Shown piece by piece: positions 29,339 to 38,177 of a DNA stretch of 51,777 nucleotides. This stretch comes from Pseudomonas sp. AKS31. Lineage in GTDB: Bacteria; Pseudomonadota; Gammaproteobacteria; Pseudomonadales; Pseudomonadaceae. The DNA lies in assembly GCF_023634765.1 (NCBI RefSeq), contig NZ_JAMLFX010000005.1, positions 35,671-87,447 of the forward strand, in the 5' to 3' direction. The stretch's first letter is position 1; every line of letters starts with the position of its first letter. A program made the translations under genes and the position numbers. Under the pieces are notes generated by a model that was not told the origin of the DNA, searched no databases, and was given only the letters and a program-made list of their open reading frames with translations.

Positions 29339-29381
29339 GTGGGTGTCAGGGTTGGGATTTGTGTCGTATGGGAGATCGATC

Positions 29382-29543
29382 CCCCTCACCCCAGCCCTCT
29401 CCCCCAAAGGGGGCGAGGGGGAAAGGGAGCCGATCGGGGGCTTTTCAGAACCTGAGTTCGGCTGGAAATTTCAGGTCGATGGACCTCGAATAAACAACTC
29501 GGTCGGTTCCCTCTCCCTCGGGGAGAGGGCTAGGGTGAGGGTG
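29382..29543. repeat. REP pair, type 3 (CCCTCACCCCAGCCCTCTCCC family)
   Basis: A left arm of C-rich CTCACCCCAGCCCTCTCCC and a right inverted arm GGGAGAGGGCTAGGGTGAGGG flank about 90 bp of shared central sequence. The related element at 32766–32940 also keeps parts of the centre (GGGAGCCGA, ACTCGGTCGG). It ends just before the 3' end of the leftward small gene. Confidence 0.9.
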
Positions 29544-29552
29544 CTTTTGCTT

Positions 29553-29834
29553 TCAGGCAGCCTGCGAGTAGAAATCGAGCACGCTGACACCCGTCAACAA
29601 ATCCGTCTCGGGCAAATCCGCATGCTGATGCCCGCCCAGCGCGCAATACACCAGCCAATGGCGATCCTGGACATTGAAGGCGAGGCTGCCGACGAGGCTT
29701 TGTTGTTCGTCGTAAGGGGTAATGAGGTACAGACGATCCTGATTTTCAGCGTGAAGCATGTCGCGTTCCATGTGCGTTTCGAGGCGCGCATCTTGGTGTA
29801 TCCACATGACGATGCCGTGACACAGGACAGCCAT
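29553..29834 (-). CDS. Small conserved hypothetical protein
   Basis: Up to 93 aa. The conserved-looking core starts MERDMLHAENQDRLYLITPY and ends VSVLDFYSQAA. Starts at 29834, 29807 or 29771 are possible; none has a strong ribosome site, so the first is listed. The composition is mixed α/β, with no signal peptide or membrane segment and a His-rich patch GGHQHADLPE. I do not recognise the family. It diverges from the small membrane protein gene at 29953. Confidence 0.6.
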   Translation of the reverse strand: MAVLCHGIVMWIHQDARLETHMERDMLHAENQDRLYLITPYDEQQSLVGSLAFNVQDRHWLVYCALGGHQHADLPETDLLTGVSVLDFYSQAA

Positions 29835-29952
29835 CGGTCGATTGTCAGGTTATTTGTCGCAAAGACTGGGGAGGAACGGGCAGGTTTGGTTAGAATCCGC
29901 GCCGCAGTCGTCGATTTGGCGACTGCCATACCGGTTCAGATAGAGGTCTGTG

Positions 29953-30231
29953 ATGTCGCTGCACTTGATGACGCTGTTTACCGCCCATCCCGCCAAACTG
30001 ATCAACCTGCTGGCGTTGTTGTTGGCGTTTCCGGGTAGTTGGCTGCTGCACGCCACTCGCCGCCGTGAGCAGCGCGCGATGGCCAGCATTGCCGCCCAGC
30101 GTCAGGCGCAACCGAACGCCGAGCCTATCCTCGATTGGGCGACCTTGCGCATGAACCGGTTTTTCTATCGCTTCGGTTTTGCCTGCCTGGGCCTGGCCCT
30201 GATCGTTTCCTGGATCAGCACCCGCTTTTAA
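29953..30231 (+). CDS. Small inner-membrane protein
   Basis: 92 aa with two hydrophobic segments (about 13–30 and 73–90) flanking a basic cytoplasmic-type loop rich in Arg/Gln (LLHATRRREQRAMASIAAQRQ). ATG 29953 has AGAGG 7 bp upstream; a GTG at 29950 is also in frame. Function unknown. It diverges from the 29553–29834 gene and ends at a REP hairpin. Confidence 0.75.
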   Translation: MSLHLMTLFTAHPAKLINLLALLLAFPGSWLLHATRRREQRAMASIAAQRQAQPNAEPILDWATLRMNRFFYRFGFACLGLALIVSWISTRF

Positions 30232-30235
30232 AAGC

Positions 30236-30313
30236 AAAAGATCGCAGCCTTCGGCAGCTCCTGTACGGGAATGATGTACATCCTGCAGGAGCTGCCGAAG
30301 GCTGCGATCTTTT
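30236..30313. repeat. REP pair, type 1
   Basis: Inverted repeat of the GCAGCCTTCGGCAGCTCC family between convergent genes (stops at 30231 and 30329). Confidence 0.93.
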
Positions 30314-30328
30314 GATCTTGCTGTTGCT

Positions 30329-31495
30329 TTACAGTGGCAACCCAGCCTTGACCCGGTATTGATTACGCACCGGCGTCGCATATTGCAGCACCAGATACGG
30401 ACGATGCTCCTCAGGGCACGCATCCAGCCGGCTCTGCCATTCCTCCTGCGCCTTGGCCAGTTCATCGGCCGGGAACACTTCGGCCGCTTTCGGCACATTC
30501 AATTGCGGATCGGCGTCGGCCCACTGCGCATACGCCAGGTAATGCACCGGGAACAACCGGTAGCCGCCGAGAATCTGCTTGTCCATTTCGATCGCCAATT
30601 GCTTGGTGTCTTCGAACAGCTCAGTGATCGGCGCAGCAAAGTTCACGTGCACCCGACCTTTGTAGCCGGTAATGCCCTTGGCGATGCTCACGTCATCCTC
30701 GCCCGGCGCTTTCGCATAGGTGCCGGTGGTGGCGCGGATGTACAGCTCGCGGGCCTTGGCCTGATCGCACGGGTCATACTCGTAACTGATCGACACCGGG
30801 GTGACGTTCAGCGACTGGATGACTTCGCCGAACGGCTCGTCCTTGCGGCTCATGTGGAACATCTTGAGGATGGCCGACTCGGTGCGATCGTCGCCGTCCT
30901 TCGCCCGACCTTCGGCCTGAGCGATCCAGATCGAGGCGCAATCGTTGCGGATCGAGTGGTTGATATACGCCGACAACAGTTGATACGCGGCCATTTTCTC
31001 GCGGCGGCCGGTGATCGAGCGATGGACGATGAAGCTCTTGTTCAGGCGCATCAGGTCGCTGACAAACGGCTTTTGCAGCAGGTTGTCGCCAATCGCGATG
31101 CGCGGGGTCGGCAGGCCGGCGTGGTACACGGCATAGTTGACGAAGGCCGGGTCCATCACGATGTCGCGGTGGTTGGCGATGAACAGATAGGCACTGCCAG
31201 ACTTGAATTGCTCGACACCGGTGTAGGTCACGCCGTCGGTGGCGCGCTCGATGGTGTGGTCGACATAGGACTCGATCTTGTCCTGCAACGTCGCCACCGA
31301 CGTCACGTCGGCGAACTCACGACGCAGCCGATGAGCTATAAGTGGTTTGAGCATCCAGCCGAAGGCACCGGCAAAACGCGGGAAGCGGAAGTGGGTGAGG
31401 ATATCTAGAAACGCCTTGTCGCCGAGCAGTCTTGCCAGTACCACAGGTACTTCGCTGTCGTCGTAAGGTCGGATGGCATCGAATTCGCCCATCAT
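30329..31495 (-). CDS. PlsC-type 1-acylglycerol-3-phosphate acyltransferase family protein
   Basis: 388 aa. Start MMGEFDAIRPYDDSEVP at 31495 follows AGAGAG; the frame continues upstream without conserved sequence. The acyltransferase block reads FIANHRDIVMDPAFVNY (around 105–121): His and Asp are present, but the usual HX4D is spaced HX5D, as in this Pseudomonas subfamily. Later elements WIAQAEGRAKDG (the EGxR-type motif) and LNVTPVSISYEY support glycerolipid acyl transfer at the inner membrane. The exact acceptor is unknown; lyso-phosphatidic acid or another lipid is likely. Confidence 0.88.
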   Translation of the reverse strand: MMGEFDAIRPYDDSEVPVVLARLLGDKAFLDILTHFRFPRFAGAFGWMLKPLIAHRLRREFADVTSVATLQDKIESYVDHTIERATDGVTYTGVEQFKSGSAYLFIANHRDIVMDPAFVNYAVYHAGLPTPRIAIGDNLLQKPFVSDLMRLNKSFIVHRSITGRREKMAAYQLLSAYINHSIRNDCASIWIAQAEGRAKDGDDRTESAILKMFHMSRKDEPFGEVIQSLNVTPVSISYEYDPCDQAKARELYIRATTGTYAKAPGEDDVSIAKGITGYKGRVHVNFAAPITELFEDTKQLAIEMDKQILGGYRLFPVHYLAYAQWADADPQLNVPKAAEVFPADELAKAQEEWQSRLDACPEEHRPYLVLQYATPVRNQYRVKAGLPL

Positions 31496-31634
31496 GCTCT
31501 CTTGTTGGAAACGGCTAGGGTAAGTAAAGGTTTTGATCGAAAACCCGCGGGGCACGGTCTGAAAAAGTAGCCAGACAAAAATAGCCCTGCAAATAGACCG
31601 GCGATTATACGCACAAGTCACTTGGGAGACCGCG

Positions 31635-31817
31635 ATGCTGGAAACCGCTGAATACGAATGTCCTTATTGTGGGGAACCGGTCGAGACGACAGTAGACCTG
31701 TCCGGCGGCGATCAGACCTACATCGAAGACTGTCAGGTGTGTTGTCAGCCCATAACGTTCGTCTTGCAGGTCCATGGAGAGGACTGGTTTCTGGAAGTCT
31801 TCAGCGAAAACGATTGA
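31635..31817 (+). CDS. CPXCG-motif cysteine-rich protein
   Basis: 60 aa. Cysteines C9-x2-C12 (ECPYCGE) and C33-x2-C36-C37 form a zinc-ribbon-like module; the fold follows DLSGGDQTYIEDCQVCC. Conserved small protein of gammaproteobacteria with unknown function, possibly nucleic-acid or protein binding. It precedes the DUF2007 gene by 9 bp, a pairing that recurs in Pseudomonas. Confidence 0.9.
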   Translation: MLETAEYECPYCGEPVETTVDLSGGDQTYIEDCQVCCQPITFVLQVHGEDWFLEVFSEND

Positions 31818-31826
31818 GAGGCGCCC

Positions 31827-32087
31827 ATGCAGCGAATCTACGAGCCAGAAAACCTGATGGAAGGTGAAATGCTCAAGGGCATGCTCGCCAGCGAAGGCAT
31901 CGAGGCGCACTTGATTGGTCGCGATTTGCTCGGCGGTACGGGGGAACTGCCGATCTTCGGCCTGTTGGGACTGTCGGTGGATAACGACCAGGCCGAATAC
32001 GCCCGCGAGCTGATCACCGCGTACAATGCCGCGCTGCCGCTGCCCGGCGATGAACCGGAGAGCTTCCCCGGGACGCTGGTCTGTTAG
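31827..32087 (+). CDS. DUF2007 domain protein (putative signal-transducing protein)
   Basis: 86 aa. The pattern MQRIYEPENLMEGEMLKGMLASEGI ... GLLGLSVDNDQAEYARELI in pieces is that of DUF2007, a compact ferredoxin-like fold resembling PII-type small domains. No catalytic residue is evident. It follows the CPXCG gene in a two-gene unit and precedes the SRAP-family gene by 36 bp. Confidence 0.88.
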   Translation: MQRIYEPENLMEGEMLKGMLASEGIEAHLIGRDLLGGTGELPIFGLLGLSVDNDQAEYARELITAYNAALPLPGDEPESFPGTLVC

Positions 32088-32123
32088 GCTGAGCTTCGTT
32101 TTATTTCAGAGTCGTGTTGCCCC

Positions 32124-32747
32124 ATGTGTGGACGTTATGCCCTGTTTCGCTGGAACCGCGACTTCGCGGCCCTGCCAGGTTTTCCCGCCGATCAGCAGGC
32201 GCAGTGGAACATTTCCCCCAATGATTCGGTGTTGATGCTGCGTGCCGGTGAAGATGGCCAGCGCACCCTCGCCCGCGCCCGCTGGGGGCTGACTCCGCCG
32301 TGGCTGACTGATCTGTCGAAAACCCCGGCTCATGCTCGTGCCGAAACGGTGGCCGAGCAGCCGATGTTTCGTGAAGCCTTGCGCTTGCGCCGCTGCCTGC
32401 TGCCGGCCAACGGTTTTTATGAATGGCGTGGGACCCAGCGCAAGCGGCCGTTCTGGCTGACGCCGGGGGAGGGCTCGTCACTGTTTTTTGCGGCGATCTG
32501 GGAGGCTTATCCGGTGCAGGAGCAGGTCTGGTTGAGCACGGCAGTGATTACGCAGCCGGCGTCGAGTCAACGCCGGCCGTTGATTCTGGATGAAGCGGGG
32601 CAGGCGGCGTGGCTCGATCCCGAGACGCCATTGCATGTGTTGCAAGGGTTGCTGGCCAGTGAACCGGCGGCATTGCGCGAGCGGGTGCTGGCGAATCTGA
32701 TCAATGATCCCAAGCTTAATGGGCCGGAGTGTCTGACCCCGGGTTAA
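32124..32747 (+). CDS. SRAP-family protein (YedK/HMCES-like), divergent active site
   Basis: 207 aa. Canonical SRAP proteins form a thiazolidine crosslink to abasic sites in single-stranded DNA through Cys2 and protect them. Seen: Cys2 (MCGRYA), WGLTPPW (54–60), and Glu100 in ANGFYEW. But the usual N-A-R-x-E has His in place of Asn (AHARAE, His70), and the usual I-H-D-R-x-P reads SSQRRP, with Ser148 in place of the catalytic His. Crosslinking may still occur through Cys2 and Glu100, but reversal or autoprocessing could be changed. Third gene after the CPXCG–DUF2007 pair. Confidence 0.88.
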   Translation: MCGRYALFRWNRDFAALPGFPADQQAQWNISPNDSVLMLRAGEDGQRTLARARWGLTPPWLTDLSKTPAHARAETVAEQPMFREALRLRRCLLPANGFYEWRGTQRKRPFWLTPGEGSSLFFAAIWEAYPVQEQVWLSTAVITQPASSQRRPLILDEAGQAAWLDPETPLHVLQGLLASEPAALRERVLANLINDPKLNGPECLTPG

Positions 32748-32765
32748 AGCCTGTAGATCAAAAGT

Positions 32766-32940
32766 CCCTCACCCCAGCCCTCTCCCAGAGGGAGAGGGAG
32801 CCGACCGAGTTGTCTTGAGCGATTCAGCGACCTGATGCATCGAGTCGATTATGGATTCAGTGAAGATCTTTCAGGTCGGTGTCATTCTGAAATATCCCCC
32901 AATCAGTCCCCTCTCCCTCTGGGAGAGGGTTAGGGTGAGG
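32766..32940. repeat. REP pair, type 3
   Basis: Same family as 29382–29543: inverted CCCTCACCCCAGCCCTCTCCC arms about 120 bp apart, between the convergent SRAP gene and the chemoreceptor gene. Confidence 0.9.
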
Positions 32941-32953
32941 GGCTTTTCGCTTT

Positions 32954-35095
32954 TCAGACCTTGAACTGGTTGATCAACCGCCGCTGCTGCTCCGCCAGTT
33001 TGGTCAGGTCCGCGCTCGCCGAACTCGACTCATCCGCACCGCCCGCCACTTCATTCGCCACTTGCCCGATGTTGATCACGTTGCGATTGATGTCATCGGC
33101 TACTGCACTCTGCTCTTCCGCCGCGCTGGCAATCTGCGTGTTCATGTCGTTGATCACCGATACCGCCTGGGTGATCGTCTCCAGCGCCTCAGCCGCTTTC
33201 GCCGCGTGCTGCACGCTTTCGTCGGTGCGGTTCTGGCTGTCTTCCATGACCCGCACGACATCGCGGGTGCCTTGTTGCAATTGCTGGATCATGCTCTGGA
33301 TTTCTTCGGTGGCTTTCTGGGTTTTCTGCGCCAGATTGCGCACTTCGTCCGCCACCACGGCAAAACCACGACCCTGCTCGCCGGCACGCGCCGCTTCAAT
33401 CGCCGCGTTCAGCGCCAACAGGTTGGTCTGCTCGGCGATGCCGCGAATGGCGGTGAGAATGGCGTTGATGTTTTCGCTGTCCTTGGCCAGGTTCTGCACC
33501 ACATCTACAGCCTTGCCGATTTCCAGCGCCAGCACGCCGATTGAGTTCGACGTGTCACGGACGATCTGCATACCTTGGCTGGCGGCCTGATCGGCATGAC
33601 TGGCCGCTTGTGCCGCCTGCGTCGCGTTACGCGCGACGTCCTGCGCGGTGGCGGTCATTTCCTGCACCGCCGTGGCAACCTGATCGATCTCGGCCATTTG
33701 TTTCTGGATGCCGATGTTGGTGCGAATCGCGATGTCAGCAGTGTGTTCAGAGGAGTCGCTGACGCTCTGCACCGACGTCACCACCTGAGTGATCATCGCC
33801 TGCAGCTTGGCCAGAAACGTGTTGAAGCCTTTGGCAATCGAGCCGAGTTCATCGCTGCGATCACTGGTTAAGCGACGGGTCAGATCACCTTCACCCTGAG
33901 CGATGTCATTGAGCATCGCGACCATCTGTTTCAGCGGTCGGGCGATGCCGTGGCCGACCAGCCAGATCACCAGCAAGCCGAGGCCGGCGATGAGCAGACC
34001 GACCATGGCCATGCCGAAGGTGTCGGATTTGCGCTGGGCCTCCAGATCGCCCTGCAGTTTTTGCAGATCGGCCATCACCGCGTTCAGCGGCAATTGCAGC
34101 ATCAATGTCCAGCGTGCGTCGGTCTGGCCGATGCCGAACGGCAGGTACAACTCGATGCGCCCCTTGTCCTTGTTGACCGAGTAAGTCACTTCGCCGCGTT
34201 TGAGATTAGCCAGGTTGGCGGTCTGCCCGGCGTCGAGGATGTCGCTGACTTTCTCGCCGAATTTGCTCGGGTCTTGGGTGTACGCGACGATCCGGCCGTT
34301 GCCGCCGATCAGGGCCATTTGCCCGGCGCCGCTGTACAGCTTCTGGTTGGCGCTGAGGAGCATTTCCTGAATGAAGTTCACCGACAGGTCGGCGCCGACG
34401 ATGCCTTGAAAGGTGCCATTGAGCATGATCGGTTCAATAAAGGAGGCGAGCATGACGATCTTGTCGCCGACTTTGTACGGCGCCGGATCGATCACGCAGG
34501 ATTTCTTGGTTTCTTTCGAGCACAGGTAGTACTCGCTGGCGCGCACGCCGGTGGACAGAGTCTTCTGGTCATCGACGTCGACCAGTTTGTCGAGGCCGAG
34601 GGTGCCGTCATCATTGCGGAACCACCACGGCAGGAAACGTCCGTTGGCCGGGTCGATCCCCACGACGCTGGTGCCGACGTAGGCCGCGTCATTGTGGTCG
34701 AGGGCGTTTTTTTCCCAGCCGATGTAGGTGCCGAGAATTTTCGGGTTCTTTTCGACGTTCTCTTTGATCAGGCTGATCAGTTGCTCGCGGCTGACGGTCA
34801 GGCGCGGCTGGCCATCATCACCTGGCGTGCCGAGCAGGGCGTTGACCCGCACCAGGCCGCCGGCAATCAACAGTGGCGCTTCGAGCTCGCGCTGGATCTG
34901 GCTGACCTGGGTTTGCGCCAGCGAGGTCAGGCGCTGTTCGATGACTTGCTCGAACTGCGCCTGAGTGCGCTGTTGCACCATTTCTTGCGTGCGCGCACCG
35001 GAGAACAGCGCATACAGCACCAGCGCGGCCACCACGCTGAGCACGATGGCGCCGGCCAAGGCGGCGACGGAAAACTGGATCGACTTGAACTTCAT
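32954..35095 (-). CDS. Methyl-accepting chemotaxis protein with dCACHE sensor
   Basis: 713 aa. TM1 7–31, periplasmic double-CACHE sensor about 32–360, TM2 361–383, HAMP 384–437, then a cytoplasmic signalling domain with hairpin tip [32 protein letters not shown] in two halves. The ligand pocket region ([47 protein letters not shown]) resembles polyamine-type receptors such as McpU/TlpQ more than amino-acid PctA-type ones; this is tentative. C192 and C200 could form a disulfide. Start [13 protein letters not shown] at 35095 gives the TM1; the longer frame from 35173 adds unrelated residues. Monocistronic. Confidence 0.93.
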   Translation of the reverse strand: MKFKSIQFSVAALAGAIVLSVVAALVLYALFSGARTQEMVQQRTQAQFEQVIEQRLTSLAQTQVSQIQRELEAPLLIAGGLVRVNALLGTPGDDGQPRLTVSREQLISLIKENVEKNPKILGTYIGWEKNALDHNDAAYVGTSVVGIDPANGRFLPWWFRNDDGTLGLDKLVDVDDQKTLSTGVRASEYYLCSKETKKSCVIDPAPYKVGDKIVMLASFIEPIMLNGTFQGIVGADLSVNFIQEMLLSANQKLYSGAGQMALIGGNGRIVAYTQDPSKFGEKVSDILDAGQTANLANLKRGEVTYSVNKDKGRIELYLPFGIGQTDARWTLMLQLPLNAVMADLQKLQGDLEAQRKSDTFGMAMVGLLIAGLGLLVIWLVGHGIARPLKQMVAMLNDIAQGEGDLTRRLTSDRSDELGSIAKGFNTFLAKLQAMITQVVTSVQSVSDSSEHTADIAIRTNIGIQKQMAEIDQVATAVQEMTATAQDVARNATQAAQAASHADQAASQGMQIVRDTSNSIGVLALEIGKAVDVVQNLAKDSENINAILTAIRGIAEQTNLLALNAAIEAARAGEQGRGFAVVADEVRNLAQKTQKATEEIQSMIQQLQQGTRDVVRVMEDSQNRTDESVQHAAKAAEALETITQAVSVINDMNTQIASAAEEQSAVADDINRNVINIGQVANEVAGGADESSSASADLTKLAEQQRRLINQFKV

Positions 35096-35357
35096 GGGAG
35101 CTCCGCACGCAAGAGGACGTCTGCGCTGTTGTATCGGCAGCGGGCATTGGGCCATGAGCGCGAGCAGGTGCAATTGAAAGGCGATGTCGCAAATGGATCA
35201 GTGCGCGACGCAGTTGCACGGGGTTGGCGGTCGCTGTGAATTTTTTACGACAGTGCAGGTGGGAAACATCTGAAAGTCGCTGCAACACGTCCGTTGTATC
35301 TGGCGTCGATACAATTACCCGCCTAGGATACGCGACAGGTTTTCAGGGAGCTTTTGA

Positions 35358-36176
35358 ATGAACAAGACATTGGTTGTAAGTGCACTGAGCGCAGCGCTGT
35401 TGCTGGCCGGTTGTCAGTCGGTCAACACCACCAGCGGCGGCGCCGTGGGTGTGGAGCGCAAGCAGTACATGTTCAGCATGCTGTCCTCGCAAGAGGTCGA
35501 CCAGATGTATGCGCAGTCGTATCAGAAGACCGTCGGCGAGGCGTCCAGCAAAGGTGTGCTGGACAAGACCAGTCCCGAGGCCAAGCGGGTTCAGGCGATT
35601 GCCAACCGCCTGATCGCCCAGGCGCCGAACTTCCGTCCGGATGCGGCGCAATGGCAGTGGGAAGTCAACCTGATCAAGAGTGATGAACTCAACGCCAACT
35701 GCGGGCCTGGCGGCAAGATCATCTTCTACACCGGGCTGATCGACAGCCTGAAGCTGACCGACGATGAAATCGCCGCGGTCATGGGCCATGAAATCGCCCA
35801 CGCCCTGCGCGAGCACGGCCGTGAAGCGATGTCCAAGGCCTACGGGATTGAAATGGCCAAGCAGGGCGCCGGTGCGTTGCTCGGTCTGGGTCAGGACAGT
35901 CTGGCGCTGGCCGACACCGTGGCCAACTACGGCATGACCCTGCCAAACAGCCGCGCCAACGAAAACGAAGCCGATCTGATCGGTCTGGAGCTGGCCGCAC
36001 GCGCCGGCTACAACCCGAATGCCGCGATTACTTTGTGGAACAAGATGAGCAAGGCCTCGGAAGGTTCGCCACCGGAGTTCATGAGCACCCACCCGGCCTC
36101 GACCAGCCGGATTGCGTCGTTGCAGGCGGCGATTCCGAAGGTCATGCCGCTGTACGAAAAAGCGCCGAAATCCTGA
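35358..36176 (+). CDS. M48-family metalloprotease, outer-membrane lipoprotein
   Basis: 272 aa. Lipobox LAGC with Cys19. The zinc site HEIAH lies at 144–148 with a distal Glu in ANENEADLIGLELAARAGY, the M48 (LoiP/YcaL-like) arrangement. Other marks are GGKIIFYTGL and STHPASTSRI. Probably a periplasm-facing quality-control protease anchored in the outer membrane. GGGAG lies 8 bp before the ATG. The upstream gap (35096–35357) divides it from the divergent chemoreceptor. Confidence 0.94.
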   Translation: MNKTLVVSALSAALLLAGCQSVNTTSGGAVGVERKQYMFSMLSSQEVDQMYAQSYQKTVGEASSKGVLDKTSPEAKRVQAIANRLIAQAPNFRPDAAQWQWEVNLIKSDELNANCGPGGKIIFYTGLIDSLKLTDDEIAAVMGHEIAHALREHGREAMSKAYGIEMAKQGAGALLGLGQDSLALADTVANYGMTLPNSRANENEADLIGLELAARAGYNPNAAITLWNKMSKASEGSPPEFMSTHPASTSRIASLQAAIPKVMPLYEKAPKS

Positions 36177-36181
36177 GTCGA

Positions 36182-36288
36182 TGATCGTTCCCACGCTCTG
36201 CGTGGGAATGCCTCAAGGGACGTTCCGCGTTCCAATGGGACGCAGAGCGTCCCCCGGCTGCATTCCCACGCAGAACGTGGGAATGATC
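36182..36288. repeat. REP element, type 2 (tripartite)
   Basis: Copies of the CCCACGCTCTGCGTGGG palindrome at both ends with a diverged copy between them, between the M48 gene and the convergent membrane-protein gene. Related to 22194–22262. Confidence 0.88.
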
Positions 36289-36310
36289 GGCGCGATCGGC
36301 TTTGGCAGGG

Positions 36311-36895
36311 TTAAACCCAGCCACTGCTCTGCATCGCCTTGTACACCGCAACAATCGCCAGAATCATGAATGCCGATGCCGCGAGGCGACGGATCAAGGT
36401 CAGCGGCAATTTGTCCGCAGCAAAATTACCCGCCAATACCACTGGCACGTTGGCAATCAGCATGCCCGCCGTCGTTCCGATAATCACCAGCCACAGTTCC
36501 GGATATTGCGCGGCCAGCATCACCGTGGCGACCTGAGTCTTGTCGCCCATTTCGGCGAGGAAAAACGCAATCAGCGTGGTCAGGAAAGGCCCGAACTTGC
36601 GTGCGGTGCTGGTTTCATCGTCATCCATTTTGTCCGGGACCAGTGTCCACAGCGCCGTGGCCGTAAAGCTTGCGGCGAGAATCCAGTGCAGCGTGGCATT
36701 CGAGAAGAAACTGCCGAACCAGGCGCCGACCGCACCGGCTGCTGCGTGGTTGGCCAGGGTCGCGGCGACAATACCGGCAATGATCGGCCAGGGTTTGCGG
36801 AAGCGAGCGGCGAGAATCAGTGCGAGCAGTTGCGTCTTGTCGCCGATTTCGGCCAAGGCAACGATTGCGGTGGGAACGAGTAACGAGTCCAGCAT
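36311..36895 (-). CDS. TMEM165/Gdt1 (UPF0016) family Mn2+ exporter
   Basis: 194 aa with about six transmembrane helices and the two signature repeats ExGDKT: E16-I-G-D-K-T21 and E115-M-G-D-K-T120, which line the cation path. Bacterial relatives export Mn2+ and some Ca2+ out of the cytoplasm. The yybP-ykoY manganese riboswitch directly upstream (36994–37103) strongly supports a manganese role. The Shine-Dalgarno TAGGA sits 8 bp before the ATG at the foot of a possible masking helix. Confidence 0.93.
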   Translation of the reverse strand: MLDSLLVPTAIVALAEIGDKTQLLALILAARFRKPWPIIAGIVAATLANHAAAGAVGAWFGSFFSNATLHWILAASFTATALWTLVPDKMDDDETSTARKFGPFLTTLIAFFLAEMGDKTQVATVMLAAQYPELWLVIIGTTAGMLIANVPVVLAGNFAADKLPLTLIRRLAASAFMILAIVAVYKAMQSSGWV

Positions 36896-36913
36896 CAGGA
36901 TTTCCTAAGGGGC

Positions 36914-36963
36914 GGGTCGACACGGCTATGACACGTACAGCCTTCCCGCCCCGGGTAAGGTGT
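36914..36963 (-). promoter_or_regulatory. Expression-platform hairpins of the Mn2+ riboswitch
   Basis: Between the aptamer and the ATG, a 10-bp stem CTATGACACG/CGTGTCATAG encloses GGGGCGGG. That sequence is also fully complementary to CCCGCCCC just before the Shine-Dalgarno. The two pairings exclude each other, a plausible translation switch. Coordinates are approximate. Confidence 0.6.
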
Positions 36964-36993
36964 GCGTGTCATAGGTCTTGTCAAACCCTGCGA

Positions 36994-37103
36994 TCCGTCT
37001 GCTGCGGACGCTTGGGTCGCATACGCCATGATCTGAGGATCAAGTATGTTGACGTATGCCGGACGAGCTTGGTGCTCGTGGGAGACTACTCCCCTAGGAC
37101 GGA
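36994..37103 (-). promoter_or_regulatory. yybP-ykoY manganese riboswitch
   Basis: The minus strand carries the aptamer's two conserved cores, GGGGAGTAG (near 37086–37094) and CGTCAACATAC (37044–37054), each in its proper helix: a GGCATACG/CGTATGC stem (near 37020–37060) and P1 TCCGTC/GACGGA (37098–37103 with 36994–36999). It precedes the TMEM165-type exporter by about 100 nt. This RNA binds Mn2+ and switches on exporters. Confidence 0.93.
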
Positions 37104-37146
37104 GCGGATTCTGCCTAGGCAAATCCGTTTGGGCAAGAACAAATTT

Positions 37147-38145
37147 TCAGCCGCGCTTGGCCCGGTAAATCCGGAAACCGTTGCCTTCAGCCTTGATCGC
37201 ACAGACGCCCAGATGCTCTTCGATCAGTGGTTGATACTTGAGGAAACTGTTCGCCACCAAGCGCAGTTCGCCGCCGTTTTTCAGATGTTTCGCCGCTTTT
37301 CGCAGCAAGTTCTCAGTAGCGAAATAATCGGTGTGTACGCCGACATGGAACGGTGGGTTGCTCAGAATTGCGTTCAAACCCATCGGCGCAGCGTCGATAC
37401 CGTCACCGGTCAGCACTTCAGCTTCCAGACCATTGGCCGCCAATGTCAGGCGACTGCTGGCGGCGGCGAAGGCATCGACGTCGAGCAGAGTCACCTGATT
37501 GTGCGGATAGCGACGTTTGACCGCAGCCCCCAACACGCCCGCGCCGCAACCGAAGTCGAGCAAATGGCCACTCGGCAGTTTGTCCAGATGCTCCAGCAGC
37601 AGGGCGCTGCCGCGATCGAGGCGGCCGTGGCTGAACACGCCCGGCAGGCTGATAACTTTCAGCGGACCCTCGGCCAAGGGCAATTCATAGGTCTGCGCCA
37701 GGCTTTCCAGGGATTTCACTTCAGGGGCGTTGGCCACGGTGACTTGCCAGAGCTGGCAATGACGCGCGCTGTCGAGTTTGCGTGGTTTGCCGAACGGGTT
37801 GAGTTGCTTGGATGCGCCTTCGATGCCGCTGCGCTTCTCCCCGACCAGAAATACTTCACGCCCGGCCAGACGCGAAGCCACGGCGTTGAGGATGTAGTCG
37901 GTGAGGTCTTTGGACTTGGGCAGAAACACCACGGCGCTGTCGAATTCTCGCTCGGGTATGTTCACGCCAAAATGGCTACGGCCTTCAAAGCGTGCATCCA
38001 GTGCGGCCTGGTCGCCGGCATGCCAGCACCAGCCGAATGCGTTGGGCAGGCGCCCGAGCAAATCATCGGCGGGTAAACCGGCCAACAACAACGAACCTTG
38101 AAACAACTCGGGCTGACGAAGCAGTACTTCACTGCGCGGATCCAT
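37147..38145 (-). CDS. rsmC: 16S rRNA m2G1207 methyltransferase
   Basis: 332 aa, slightly shorter than the E. coli enzyme (343). The N-terminal half is a degenerate methyltransferase-like domain for RNA binding. The C-terminal half is catalytic, with SAM motif I DFGCGAG (197–203) and the base-flipping NPPF (263–266). It methylates G1207 of 16S rRNA on the 30S subunit. It could also be read as RlmG-like, but the length and the [13 protein letters not shown] segment fit RsmC. It precedes the riboswitch gene on the same strand, and its promoter faces the REP-free gap 38146–38177. Confidence 0.9.
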   Translation of the reverse strand: MDPRSEVLLRQPELFQGSLLLAGLPADDLLGRLPNAFGWCWHAGDQAALDARFEGRSHFGVNIPEREFDSAVVFLPKSKDLTDYILNAVASRLAGREVFLVGEKRSGIEGASKQLNPFGKPRKLDSARHCQLWQVTVANAPEVKSLESLAQTYELPLAEGPLKVISLPGVFSHGRLDRGSALLLEHLDKLPSGHLLDFGCGAGVLGAAVKRRYPHNQVTLLDVDAFAAASSRLTLAANGLEAEVLTGDGIDAAPMGLNAILSNPPFHVGVHTDYFATENLLRKAAKHLKNGGELRLVANSFLKYQPLIEEHLGVCAIKAEGNGFRIYRAKRG

Positions 38146-38177
38146 AACTGCTCCTCAAAAAAAAGTGCCGCAGTCTA

